DNA from: Aspidapion aeneum
Lineage: Eukaryota; Arthropoda; Insecta; Coleoptera; Brentidae
NCBI GenBank assembly: GCA_963576565.1
Contig: OY755045.1
Location: forward strand, 8,285,977 to 8,349,976
Length of the DNA: 64,000 bases
Direction: 5' to 3'
Part shown: positions 45,701 to 57,700 of the stretch, piece by piece
How the letters are laid out: each line of letters begins with the position of its first letter
How positions within the stretch are numbered: the stretch's first letter is position 1
The notes under the pieces: model-generated
Database searches by the model: none
Told to the model about the DNA's origin: nothing
Seen by the model: the letters and a program-made list of their open reading frames with translations, nothing else
Translations under genes and position numbers: made by a program

Positions 45701-48700
45701 ACATGATTAATGGCGGTAAATTAAAAATTTCGACCGCGCGCTTGCGCTCTTCGGACGCCCTGTAAAACAAAACAACAAACATCAACTGATGTCTGTCACT
45801 CGTCTTAGTCGTTGTCCTAAGGATTGAAAGTTGGCAACTCTTAAGACAAAGACTAATCAAAAACAAAAGCAAAAGCATTGTATGAACACTCCCATAAGAA
45901 ACAGTGGTTTTAACTTTCTTATGACAAGACATATGACTAAACCAAGACAAAAGACTAGACAAAAGACGAGTATGAACGATCCATTAGACACGACACACTA
46001 AGATAAGGTATGTTAGCCATGCGGATATGTACGAGGGTGGATCAAATATAAACAAGCCTTTGTTTATAAACTAGTTATTTAGAAACATGACACAAAACAT
46101 AAATTTTTTCTTCTTTTCTCTGTTAATACACTTTTCCCAACGGTTTGACAGTTTCTTAATCCAGTTTTCATAAAAAGAAGCTGGGCGGGTATCTAATCAG
46201 TTGCGCAGGAATGCCTCCACCTCTTCATTGGTCTGAAATTGCTCGCCTCCCAGTGAATCTTTGAGTGGTGACAAATCTGGACTGTGTGGAGGGTATTCCA
46301 GCACATTCCAGTGCATTTCATTGATTTTGGCCTGTGTTAAAGCTGCCGTATCAGGTCTAGCGTTGTCATGCAGGAGCAATACGTCTTGGATGGGGTGTGC
46401 TCTTCTCTTTAGGCGATAATCAAGCTTTACCTGGTCGAGTAAGTTGCAGTAGTAAGGCGCGTTTATTGTTATTCGCTCGTGCAAAAAATTGACCAACAAA
46501 AAACCTCTCCAGTCCCAGAAAACGGTGGCTAAAACTTTGCCTGCAGAAATGATGGTACGCGGACGACGTGGGTGACTCACGTTGTCGACACGCTCACGGC
46601 CGTCGTTAATTTTTTAGCACCAAGTTTTTACAGGTACCCACGAAAGCGTCTTATTTCCGAACTGTGCTCGCAATCTGCATCGAATTTCAGCAGGTTTCAC
46701 ATTTTCGCGTGTAAGTAATTTAATGATTATTCTTTGCGCAACACTGCTGTGTACAGGGTGTCCCAAATTGGGCACTTTTAGGGGGTTTAAGGTACTTCTA
46801 GGGGAGACAAAGAAAAACTGACCACGCATTGCGAGGCTCAAATTTCAAGAGAAGACTTATAGTGAAAACCGCATTTTGAAATATCGTCTCGTCTTTGACC
46901 TACGGGGGCTTTTTGAAAAGTCTGCATTTTTGAAGGGGGTCTATAACTTCGTTATTAGTGGCAATTTTGATTTAGAGTAAATTGCAGTTTTATAGACTTT
47001 GCCACGAGGAATTCACCCGCATAATTATATTTTAACTGTCACTTTTAGTTTTTGAGATATGACATAAAGTTGCATTTTTTCTTATAGAATCGACTATATT
47101 TTAAGTAATTTTCGAATTCGCCATTGAATTCTTTTCAAAATGATGTATCATATGTCCTAGTTTGATTGAGCGGTTTAGGAGATATTCAGCTTTTTCACTT
47201 ATTTCTAGTGCGCTATGATTTCCTGCTGAGGCAGGTAAAGGCACTCCAGTATTTTTATTATTTTACACAGTCACAAATATAGTAAGGCTGGTTTGGAAAA
47301 ATTATAATTCAGCTGACGGCCCTTAAAGCCTAGTTATAAAAAGTTTTAAAAAATGATACATATTTCAAAATAAAATTAAAACGCTTTTGTGCAAAATAAT
47401 ATCATATCAAAGCGTAATGTCAAACTGTTTAAACAATTGAAAACAATGACAAAACGCCAAGACGCAAGGCCAACTTGATTTGCATAGTATAAGAAAACAA
47501 AACTCTAGGAGCATTGAAGTAGGATTTGACCGCAAGGCTTTCACGTCAATGGCGCATGACGTCATTCAACGCACACTAGACAAAAATAAAAAACTTTAAT
47601 TATCTCCGAAACCGCTCAATCAAACTATGACATATGATACATCATTTTGAAAAGAATTCAATCACGAATTCGAAAACTAATTAAAATATAGGCCATTCCA
47701 TAAGAAAAATGCAACTTTATGTCATATCTCAAAAACTAAAAGTGACAGTTAAAATTTAATTTAGCGGTTGAATTCCTCGTGACAAAGTCTATAAAATTGC
47801 AATTTACTCTAAATCAATATTTCCAATAATAACGAAGTTATAGACCCCCCTCCCAAATGCAGACTTTTCAAAAAGCCCCCGTAGCTCAAAGACGAGACGA
47901 TATTTCAAAATGCGGTTTTCACTATAAGTCTTCTCTTGAAATTTGAGCCTCGTAATGCGTGGTCAGTTTTTCTCTGTCTTCCCTAGAAGTACGTTAAACC
48001 CCCCAAAAGTGCCCAATTTGGGACACCCTGTACTTTCTTCTCGCTCATTACGAATGCTGCTGGCCAAATGAGCATCGCGGTACTACCAGCCGCCTACATG
48101 CTGCTGAATATCCCTACTCCAAAATTATAACGGCCACGTTCATCTTGAATGACTTTTCCGTTCGTAAGTTTAAAAGGCTTGTTTATATTTGATCCACCCT
48201 CGTATTTTTATTTCAAGACGGCTATTTTAAAAAAATACAATAGGTTTTTAAACAAAAATACCTTATTGAAAAAAACAATGCGTTAAGGATACAAAATGCC
48301 ACAAGAAAAATAAAAAAATATATTTTAAACATTTTCCCCTTTTCTCGTAGGCCTGTTCCATAGGCACCACTGCCTTTAAAGGGTACTAGGGTACTTTGTT
48401 AAAAACTTAGAGTAATAATAATATAAAGAGAAGAAGTCAACCGCGGCCCCGTGTAAATTTTCCCTATTCGTGGCGGTCATTCCTGAAAACTTAAAATTTG
48501 CAGAATCCCCGGCGATGGCAACATAGCTGCGTCACTGGAATCATCTCGAAAAAACCACACTGGGCCGAATTTTTACAATATTTTCAGAAACATAGCACTT
48601 CTTGTTTATTTTTACGTCCAACTAAGTTCTTTTTTACAAAAATAAAACTCAGCACACAGAAAAAAACACCAAAAATTCAATATGCCGAGTCCGCCGGCCA

Positions 48701-51700
48701 AGACAACACTGCATTTAATACAAACACATGTTACTGTCAGTGTCGACCTTAGAGCTTAGGAATATCTGGGCTAACCGTTCACGACTTGAGGACCCACCTA
48801 ATTAAACTTGTTGCCATTATATAAGTGAAAAAATAATCTTTTGTTTGAAACTCGTAGACAATGATTGAGTAGAAATAAAACTTTGGACTTCCATTGTCTT
48901 TATCTGAGGGCACGGCAGTGCCTCACCAAGTTCGCGCTGCCGTATCATCTTTTCTTGAAACATTTCAGCCCATATTTGACCTATCCAAAACTCTACTTCG
49001 GAAAGAGCTACGAATCTCATACTTTGCACAGTCGTAGACCTTCATAGAGTTAACAACCCTCCAAGTTTCATAGACTTTTATAAAGTAGTTACGAAATTTC
49101 AAAAAACGTCGAAATTGCCACTCACTCACTCCTCTACAATAGGAAAAAGGATTCCTTTTTACCTGGGGATATAGTCCAAGTAGCTCAAAACGAAACCCGG
49201 CCCTGCTAACACAAAATCCGTAATATGATGTCATACACCTGTTGCCACGTCCTGGAAAAATTGTGCGAAAAGGGGCCGTTCATAAATTATGTTATCAGAT
49301 TGTAATAAGAAATACACAGCATAAAACGACGCGACGCGGGCTAGTAAGCGCATGACAAATTATCGCACGGTTTGAATAGCCTAACCAACTCAAAGCACTA
49401 TATATTTTGGTAAGGTAAGAAGTTGAACCTTACTTATTATTTATAAAATTTTACAGAGGCAGAGGAGGCGGCAACAGCGGAAAAGCTACATTGTTTACCA
49501 ACAAATGAATGAATGACCGCCGAAACCGGGGCTACTACTTCTCTTTATATGTTATTACTCTGAGGTTAAAAAGGAAATTTTATCCGCTTGCAAAATTATC
49601 TTTAGATATTTTTCGAAAAGTTGACCGTTTTCGAGTTATTAGCAAAAAACTGTCAAAAAGCACGTTTAAGGGTGGGAACCACCGTTAGGGGGTGTCTAAA
49701 AACACCTGAAACCCTTGAAAAACATTTAATGTGGGAGAAAACTTACAGGATCCGTAAGCTGATGAGTGAGTTCGTGATTTTTTAGTTTGCTATAAGTGTT
49801 GAATCCTTGTGGACAAGTTTGACACACAAACGAAATTTCATTTACTTTATGTGTATTCATGTGAGTCTTGAGATGACCTAAAAATATATAATTTTTAGAA
49901 TCTCAGATATTATCTTAAGTCTTTTTTGAAGCGAAAAAAATTATTGTGTGTGCTTAAGACCACACGGCAGAAGTGTAAACTTTAATAAGGCGAAATTAAT
50001 AATATTGGCCCATAACATATTCTGCAAAGCGGACCGAACCACACTCTTCTGTGTACTGGCCTTCATCTGCATCATCATATCGCTCGCTGAATGATTCTCA
50101 CAGTTAGTCGACGAGCGGATTTTACCCGAATGAGCGTTACATAGGCGAGCCTGACGGCTCAGTTCAATTCACTACCCACAAAAACTGCTAAACGCGCCTA
50201 AAGAAGTTTACACTTCAAAAATGATGAACAATAATTTGATCGAAAATAAAATAATCGAAAGTAAAATAGACGAAAATAATTTAAACCAAACTTAGTTTTG
50301 TCAATCCGTAAAATTGTTGAAAATAACATAGTCGAAAATAATTTAGACGAAGCTTATTTGTATTGATCCGTAAAAATGTTGAAAATAATATAGTTGAAAC
50401 GTGAAAGCCTTAGATATAGTAGAAATAGCAATACGATGTGGTGGACGGATGAAATACAGGAAATGGTCAAGGAGAAAAGATGTACATACTTGAAATGGCT
50501 CAGTACTAAAGAGCAAAATGAGCATGAAGTTAGCGAAGCACCCATCGCAGATCGAATCGTGACTAGGTGGATAATTTGCCGTTAATTAGTCGTGAATTAG
50601 TTGTGGAAAAATTAATTTTGTCGCTCTTATTCTTGACCGTTTTTGAGGGTGCTTCGCTAACTTCATATGAAGTTAGCGAAGCACCCTCGTAAAAATAGCT
50701 TTTATCAAAATCGAATATGGTGGATAATTTGCCGCTAATTAGTCGTGAATTAGTTGTGGAAAAATTAATTTTGTCGCTCTTATTTTTGAGGGTGCTTCGC
50801 TAACTTCATATGGAGTTAGCGAAGCACCCTCGTAAAAATAGCTTTTATCAAAATCGAATATGGTGGATAATTTGCCGCTAATTGGTCGTGAATTAGTTGT
50901 GGAAAAATTAATTTTGTCGCTCTTATTTTTGACCCTTTTTTTGGGTGCTTTGCTAACTTCATATTTTGGCACCCATCGCAAATCGGTGGATAATTTGCCG
51001 TTAATTAGTCGTGAATTAGTTGTGGAAAAATTAATTTTGTCGCTCTTATTTTTGACCGTTTTTGAGGGTGCTTCGCTAACTTCATATGAAGTTAGCGAAG
51101 CACCCTCGTAAAAATGGCTTTTATCAAAATCGAATATGGTGGATAATTTGCCGCTAATTAGTCGTGAATTAGTTGTGGAAAAATTAATTTTGTCGCTCTT
51201 ATTTTTGACCCTTTTTTTGGGTGCTTCGCTAACTTCATATTTTGGCAACCATCGCAAATCGGTGGATAATTTGCCGTTAATTAGTCGTGAATTAGTTGTG
51301 GAAAAATTAATTTTGTCGCTCTTATTTTTGACCGTTTTTGAGGGTGCTTCGCTAACTTCATATGAAGTTAGCGAAGCACCCTCGTAAAAATGGTTTTTAT
51401 CAAAATTGAATATGGTGGATAATTTGCCGCTAATTAGTCGTGAATTAGTTGTGGAAAAATTAATTTTGTCGCTCTTATTTTTGACCGTTTTTGAGGGTGC
51501 TTCGCTAACTTCATATTTTGGCACCCATCGCAAATCGGTGGATAATTTGCCGTTAATTAGTCGTGAATTAGTTGTGGAAAAATTAATTTTGTCGTTCTTA
51601 TTTTTGACCGTTTTTGAGGGTGCTTCGCTAACTTCATATGAAGTTAGCGAAGCACCCTCGTAAAAATGGCTTTTATCAAAATCGAATATGGTGGATAATT

Positions 51701-54700
51701 TGCCGCTAATTAGTCGTGAATTAGTTGTGGAAAAATTAATTTTGTCGCTCTTATTTTTGACCCTTTTTTTGGGTGCTTCGCTAACTTCATATTTTGGCAA
51801 CCATCGCAAATCGGTGGATAATTTGCCGTTAATTAGTCGTGAATTAGTTGTGGAAAAATTAATTTTGTCGTTCTTATTTTTGACCGTTTTTGAGGGTGCT
51901 TCGCTAACTTCATATGAAGTTAGCGAAGCACCCTCGTAAAAATGGCTTTTATCAAAATCGAATATGGTGGATAATTTGCCGCTAATTAGTCGTGAATTAG
52001 TTGTGGAAAAATTAATTTTGTCGCTCTTATTTTTGACCCTTTTTTTGGGTGCTTCGCTAACTTCATATTTTGGCACCCATCGCAAATTGGTGGATAATTT
52101 GCCGTTAATTAGTCGTGAATTAGTTGTGGAAAAATTAATTTTGTCGCTCTTATTTTTGACCGTTTTTGAGGGTGCTTCGCTAACTTCATATGAAGTTAAC
52201 GAAGCACCCTCGTAAAAATAGCTTTTATCAAAATCGAATATGGTGGATAATTTGCCGCTAATTAGTTGTGAATTAGTTGTGGAAAAATTAATTTTGTCGC
52301 TCTAATTTTTTACCCTTTTTTTGGGTGCTTCGCTAACTTCATATGAAGTTAGCGAAGCACCCTCGTAAAAATAGCTTTTATCAAAATCGAATATGGTGGA
52401 TAATTTGCCGCTAATTAGTCGTGAATTAGTTGTGGAAAAATTAATTTTGTCGCTCTTATTTTTTACCCTTTTTTTGGGTGCTTCGCTAACTTCATATGAA
52501 GTTAGAGAAGCACCCTCGTAAAAATGGCTTTTATCAAAATCGAATATGGTGGATAATTTGCCTCTAATTAGTCGTTAATTAGTTGTGGAAAAATTAATTT
52601 TGTCGCTCTTATTTTTGACCGTTTTTTGAGTGCTTCGCTTAATTCATATAAAGTGAGAGAGGCACCCAAAAAACACTCAAAACTTAACGCGACAAAATTA
52701 ATTTTTCCACAACTAATTAACGACTAATTAGCGGCAAATTATCCACCATATTCGATTTCGATACGTCATTTCTAAAGCCATTTTTACGAAGGTGCTTCGC
52801 TAACTATATATAAAGTTAGCGAAGCACCCTCAAAAACGGTCAAAAATAAGAGCGCCAAAATTAATTTCTCAACAACTAATTCACGACTAATTAGCGGCAA
52901 ATTATTCACCATATTCGTTTTTGATAAAAGCCATTTTTACGAGGGTGCTTCGCTAACTTCATATGAAGTTAGCGAAGCACCCTCAAAAACGGTCAAAAAT
53001 AAGAGCGCCAAAATTAATTTTTCCACAACTAATTCACGACTAATTAACGGCAAATTATCCACCTAGTAGCGGTTCGATTTGCGATGGGTGCCAAAATATG
53101 AAGTTAGCGAAGCACCCAAAAAAAGGGTCAAAACTAAGAGCGACAAAATTAATTTTTCCACAACTAATTAGCGACAAATTATCCACCACATTCGATTTTG
53201 ATAAAAGCCATTTTTACAAGGGTGCTTCGCTAACTTCATATGAAGTTAGCGAAGCACCCTCAAAAACGGTCAAAAATAAGAGCGACAAAATTAATGTTTC
53301 CACAACTAATTCACGACTAATTAGCGGCAAATTATCCACCATATTCGATTTTGATAAAGGCAATGTTTACGAGGGTGCTTCGCTAACTTCATATGAAGTT
53401 AGCGAAGCACCCTCAAAAACGGTCAAAAATAAGAGCGACAAAATTAATTTCTCAACAACTAATTCACGACTAATTAGCGGCAAATTATCCACCATATTCG
53501 TTTTTGATAAAAGCCATTTTTACGAGGGTGCTTCGCTAACTTCATATGAAGTTAGCGAAGCACCTTCAAAAACGGTCAAAAATAAGAGCGACAAAATTAA
53601 TGTTTCCACAACTAATTCACGACTAATTAGCGGCAAATTATCCACCATATTCGATTTTGATAAAAGCAATTTTTACGAGGGTGCTTCGCTAACTTCATAT
53701 GAAGTTAGAGAAGCAACCTCAAAAACGGTCAAAAATAAGAGCGACACAATTAATTTTTCCACAACTAATTCACGACTAATTAACGGCAAATTATTCACCT
53801 AGTAGCGGTTCGATTTGCGATGGGTGCCAAAATATGAAGTTAGCGAAGCACCCAAAAAAGGGTCAAAACTAAGAGCGACAAAATTAATTTTTCCACAACT
53901 AATTAGCGACAAATTATCCACCACATTCGATTTTGATAAAAGCCATTTTTACAAGGGTGTTTCGCTAATTTCATATGAAGTTAGCGAAGCACCCTCAAAA
54001 ACGGTCAAAAATAAGAGCGACAAAATTAATTTTTCCACAACTAATTCACGACTAATTAACGGCAAATTATCCACCTAGTCACGATTCGATCTGCGATGGG
54101 TGCTTCGCTAACTTCATGCTCATAAGAGCAAAGATACCTAGAAATCTATAGGAAAACTAGAAGACAACTAAGAAATTTGATATGCATGGAAAAAAATTAA
54201 ATGTTCGAGCGCAAATGCCACCATATAAATAAACACTTAGGAGATAGGCAGAGTTCTGAGATATAGATTAATTTCTACGGTAAAAAACCCAACAAAAGAA
54301 AAAGTAAACATTTAGATTATCAAATCAGAATAATAGACAGAACACTACAAGGGACTGCTGCAGGAAACGAGACCAGAATATCTCGTCAGCCTCTCCGAGG
54401 AGAGACATAGAAGTACCTGGAGAAGAAGTAATTACCTATCGAAAAAGAAATGATAAAGAATAGTATTAAAAAGCTTAAATCCGAAAAAACTAGCAGACTG
54501 GGGGAAAAGGAAATAAGCTGGATTGCAACAATTACAGAGGAATTCCAGAACCAGTACTAGTGATTGTATGGTAGGATTCTTAGAGAATGGTAGGATTCTT
54601 AGAGAATCTAATAGAGAATGATTTTCATGAACAAGAAGAAGAGCAAGGTGGGTTTAGTGCAGGCAGATCTTGTAGTAATAATGCTATTTGTTTTAAACAA

Positions 54701-57700
54701 GTAATTGAGAAAAGGAGTGCCAGAAATATCGACTTATGTTACCTTTGTGGACCTTGAAAAAGCATATGATATTGTTCCAATAGAAAAATTATGGATGGTG
54801 TTATAAATAACTACTCAAAGGGCCAGAATCTAAAATTAAAATTGGACATCGACTTTCAAACGAATTTCTGGCAACGAAAGGTTTAAGACAGGGATGTTGT
54901 ATCTCTCCAACTCTTTTTCAAATATATATTGCAGTAGCTCTAAAAAACTGGAAACGTAAAGTAGATGGTATGAGAATACAACTTAACGACCGATATACCA
55001 TATCGTCGCCTTTCTCACAAAGGGACCTAACTAGCATTTGGTAAATTTGTCAGAAGAGCTAAAAAACGAAAAACGTGTAGGTATGTTTCTGCCGTTAGAC
55101 CAAAAGTGATTTTATTAACCAAAGCTGAACTATATTTGTAATAAAAACATGCCACTACGTGAGACCAAAAAGTTGCATGAGAACAGTTGAACCGAAAAAT
55201 GTTAAGTTATAAGGCCTCGGTGCCAGTTTATTGTTAACTGTTTTGAGGTCTGTAATAAATTGTTATTAAAAAAAAAAAAAAAAAAAATTTCAATTTTCGT
55301 AATTTTTTTAGTAAGGTCCATTCGTGAAAAAGGCGACAATATACCCATTACAGTTTGCTGACGACCAAGTAATTGTAGCTAATGATAAAGAAGACATGGA
55401 ATATATGATAAGAAATTTAATGGAAGAATACCAAAAGTGGGGGTTAACAGTGAACGTGGACAAGACAGTAGTACTTATGTATTGGAAAAAAACTTTTTTT
55501 TTAACAATCGAAATAAAGATTGGTATTGGAAAGGTAAAAAAGACAGTAAAAAATACTTACAAGCACTGAAAGTCTTATATCCGTTACAGATGGGACAAAT
55601 AAACTGTCCAAAGTTTTGCTGGTGCTCTTTTAGCATATGGGTTTTGGCTATTCGCCAAATATAAAATTTTTTTGAGCATTCCGGGCATTTGAAATGATTT
55701 TTGTGACCGTTTACATGCATTTCTTCGTGTCTCGACCGTAATTCTTCTGTTGGGAAGTTGTTTAGACATGCTGGTATTGAACACCTTTAAAAAAAATTCC
55801 CCGTCAATTTATGGGCACCTAAGCTCACATGATTAATATAATTTTTACCCATTTGGTCAGCGAAAATAAACCCCTAACTGCTACCCGATTGGAGATTCTC
55901 TCCCCCAGTATAACACAACCAGTATATAAACACTTTATTAGCTATCAATTTACCTCTTGAGTTAATTACATAAACAAGTAGTAAATACATCTAAACTATC
56001 TAACTCTAAATAAATACTCTGCCAATATATGGGCCCCTAAGTTCACACTAGGTACTATAGTTATAGTGTACGTGTGAGCCAATATAACTAAAAACTGAAA
56101 TATATTTTATTCAACTCCACAGTAAATTACCTTTTGTTTGATACCACACAAGCCATGTTTTGACTTAAACTTAAATTTTTGAAATCCACCCCCACCCTTA
56201 AAAAAAACAAAAACTAAAATGTATTTTGTTAAACTCGGGACTCAATTATCTTTCTTTTAATATCACACACGCCATATTTCCACTTTAACTCTAATTTTTG
56301 AAATATACCCTCACCCTATTTAAAATAAATTAAAAGGTATTTTGTTTAACTCCAGACTCAATTACCTTTCGTTTGATATCACACAAGCCATATTTTCACA
56401 TAAACTCTAATTTTTGAAATCTATCCCCACCCTTTTATTTGGTTTGTGTTTGGTGGATTTTGTTCATTTTTAAATGGGACCATCTCGACCCAAGACCCAG
56501 CCTAGGTACCAAATTTCATTGAAATCGGCCAAGCGGTTTTTGAGTTATGCGCGTTGGTCGTTACAGACATACAGACAGACATACAGACAGACAGACAGAC
56601 GGCGCAACAAAAAAGTTTCAAAATCATCTGAAACGCAAAGATATATAAAAAATTTTGAAATCGGAGCAACTTTTTTTTTCTCGAAAAAATTAGGATCACC
56701 CTCACACTACTATAGTATAGTATATGTGTGAGCTAATAGCAACATTCTTAAATACATATTTTCTAATTTTTTTTCCTAACCCATTAAATAGGCTGAAGCC
56801 CTTGCTAAAAATTGTCTCAACTCTATTACTCAAAGAAATATTTTGCCTCAAAGTCAATTCTTCACTTAGGTAAGAATTAATTTTTTAACTTATAAATAAA
56901 AGCAATCATATTGTAAGGTCAAGCTCTGATTTATACTCATTAATAAAAGTTTATCTAACATATTTTTAACAGGTGTTTCTTTATTACACATAAGAACAGC
57001 CCTCAAAGTTTTTTTTTGCATCTTTTGGGAAAATTTTATTTCTAATACAATAATTTTGAACAGTAGTCAAAATGAGGAGCTATAATAGATTTAAAATAAC
57101 AATTAGTTTGGAGAAATAAGAAATTTTTTTATCTAATCGGTACAAAAAGTAATTTATTTTTGTTATTTTTTCTTAACATATACACAGTACAGTGTTGTTT
57201 TAAATTTATTTGTTTATCTATAAAAATACCAGTGGGCAAAAAAAATCGGCGCAGCACAAAGAAATTTAGTTGAATGTTTTTGGCGCAGCATAATTGTTTC
57301 AGGACGTATTAGCTCACACATATACTATACTATAGTAGTGTAAGCTATGGTGATCCTAATTTTTCGAGAAAAAAAAAGTTGCTCCAATTTCAAAAATGTT
57401 TATATATTTTTGCGTTTCAGATGATTTTGAAACTTTTTTGTTGCGCCGTCTGTCTGTCTGTCTGTCTGTAACGACCAACGCGCATAACTCAAAAACCGCT
57501 TGGCCGATTTTAATGAAATTTGGTGCCTAGGCTGGGTTTTGGGCCGAGATGGTCCCATTTAAAAATGAACAAAATCCACCGAACACAAACCAAATAAAAG
57601 GGTGGGGGTAGATTTCAAAAATTAGAGTTTATATGAAAATATGGCGTGTGTGAAATCAAACGAAAGGTAATTGAGTCTGGAGTTAAACAAAATACATTTT

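Larger units (their letters stand above)
50395..55545 (+). pseudogene. LINE (non-LTR retrotransposon) fragment, interrupted twice
   Basis: Pieces in order on the plus strand: MWWTDEIQEMVKEKRCTYLK and WLSTKEQ (to 50517), continuing after the large insertion as RYLEIYRKTRRQLRNL (54124 on); GGFSAGRSCSNNAICFKQVI and, after a frameshift, FVDLEKAYDIVP (54650-54785); LATKGLRQGCCISPTLFQIY (about 54870-54930); and, after a second insertion, LQFADDQVIVANDKEDMEYM (55346 on). This is the linker and reverse-transcriptase order of an insect LINE (DLEKAYD, RQGC..SP.LF, FADD). Several frameshifts and stops. Clade not assigned. Confidence 0.85.

Noticed and set aside
50739..52085. 448-codon open frame as a protein gene
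   Set aside because: It runs through repeat units whose length is divisible by three, has no recognisable domain, and mirrors the other arm; kept only as an observation.
50518..54123. CRISPR- or satellite-like array
   Set aside because: Units are contiguous, inverted as two arms, and bordered by a 9-bp duplication, so it is a foldback transposon.
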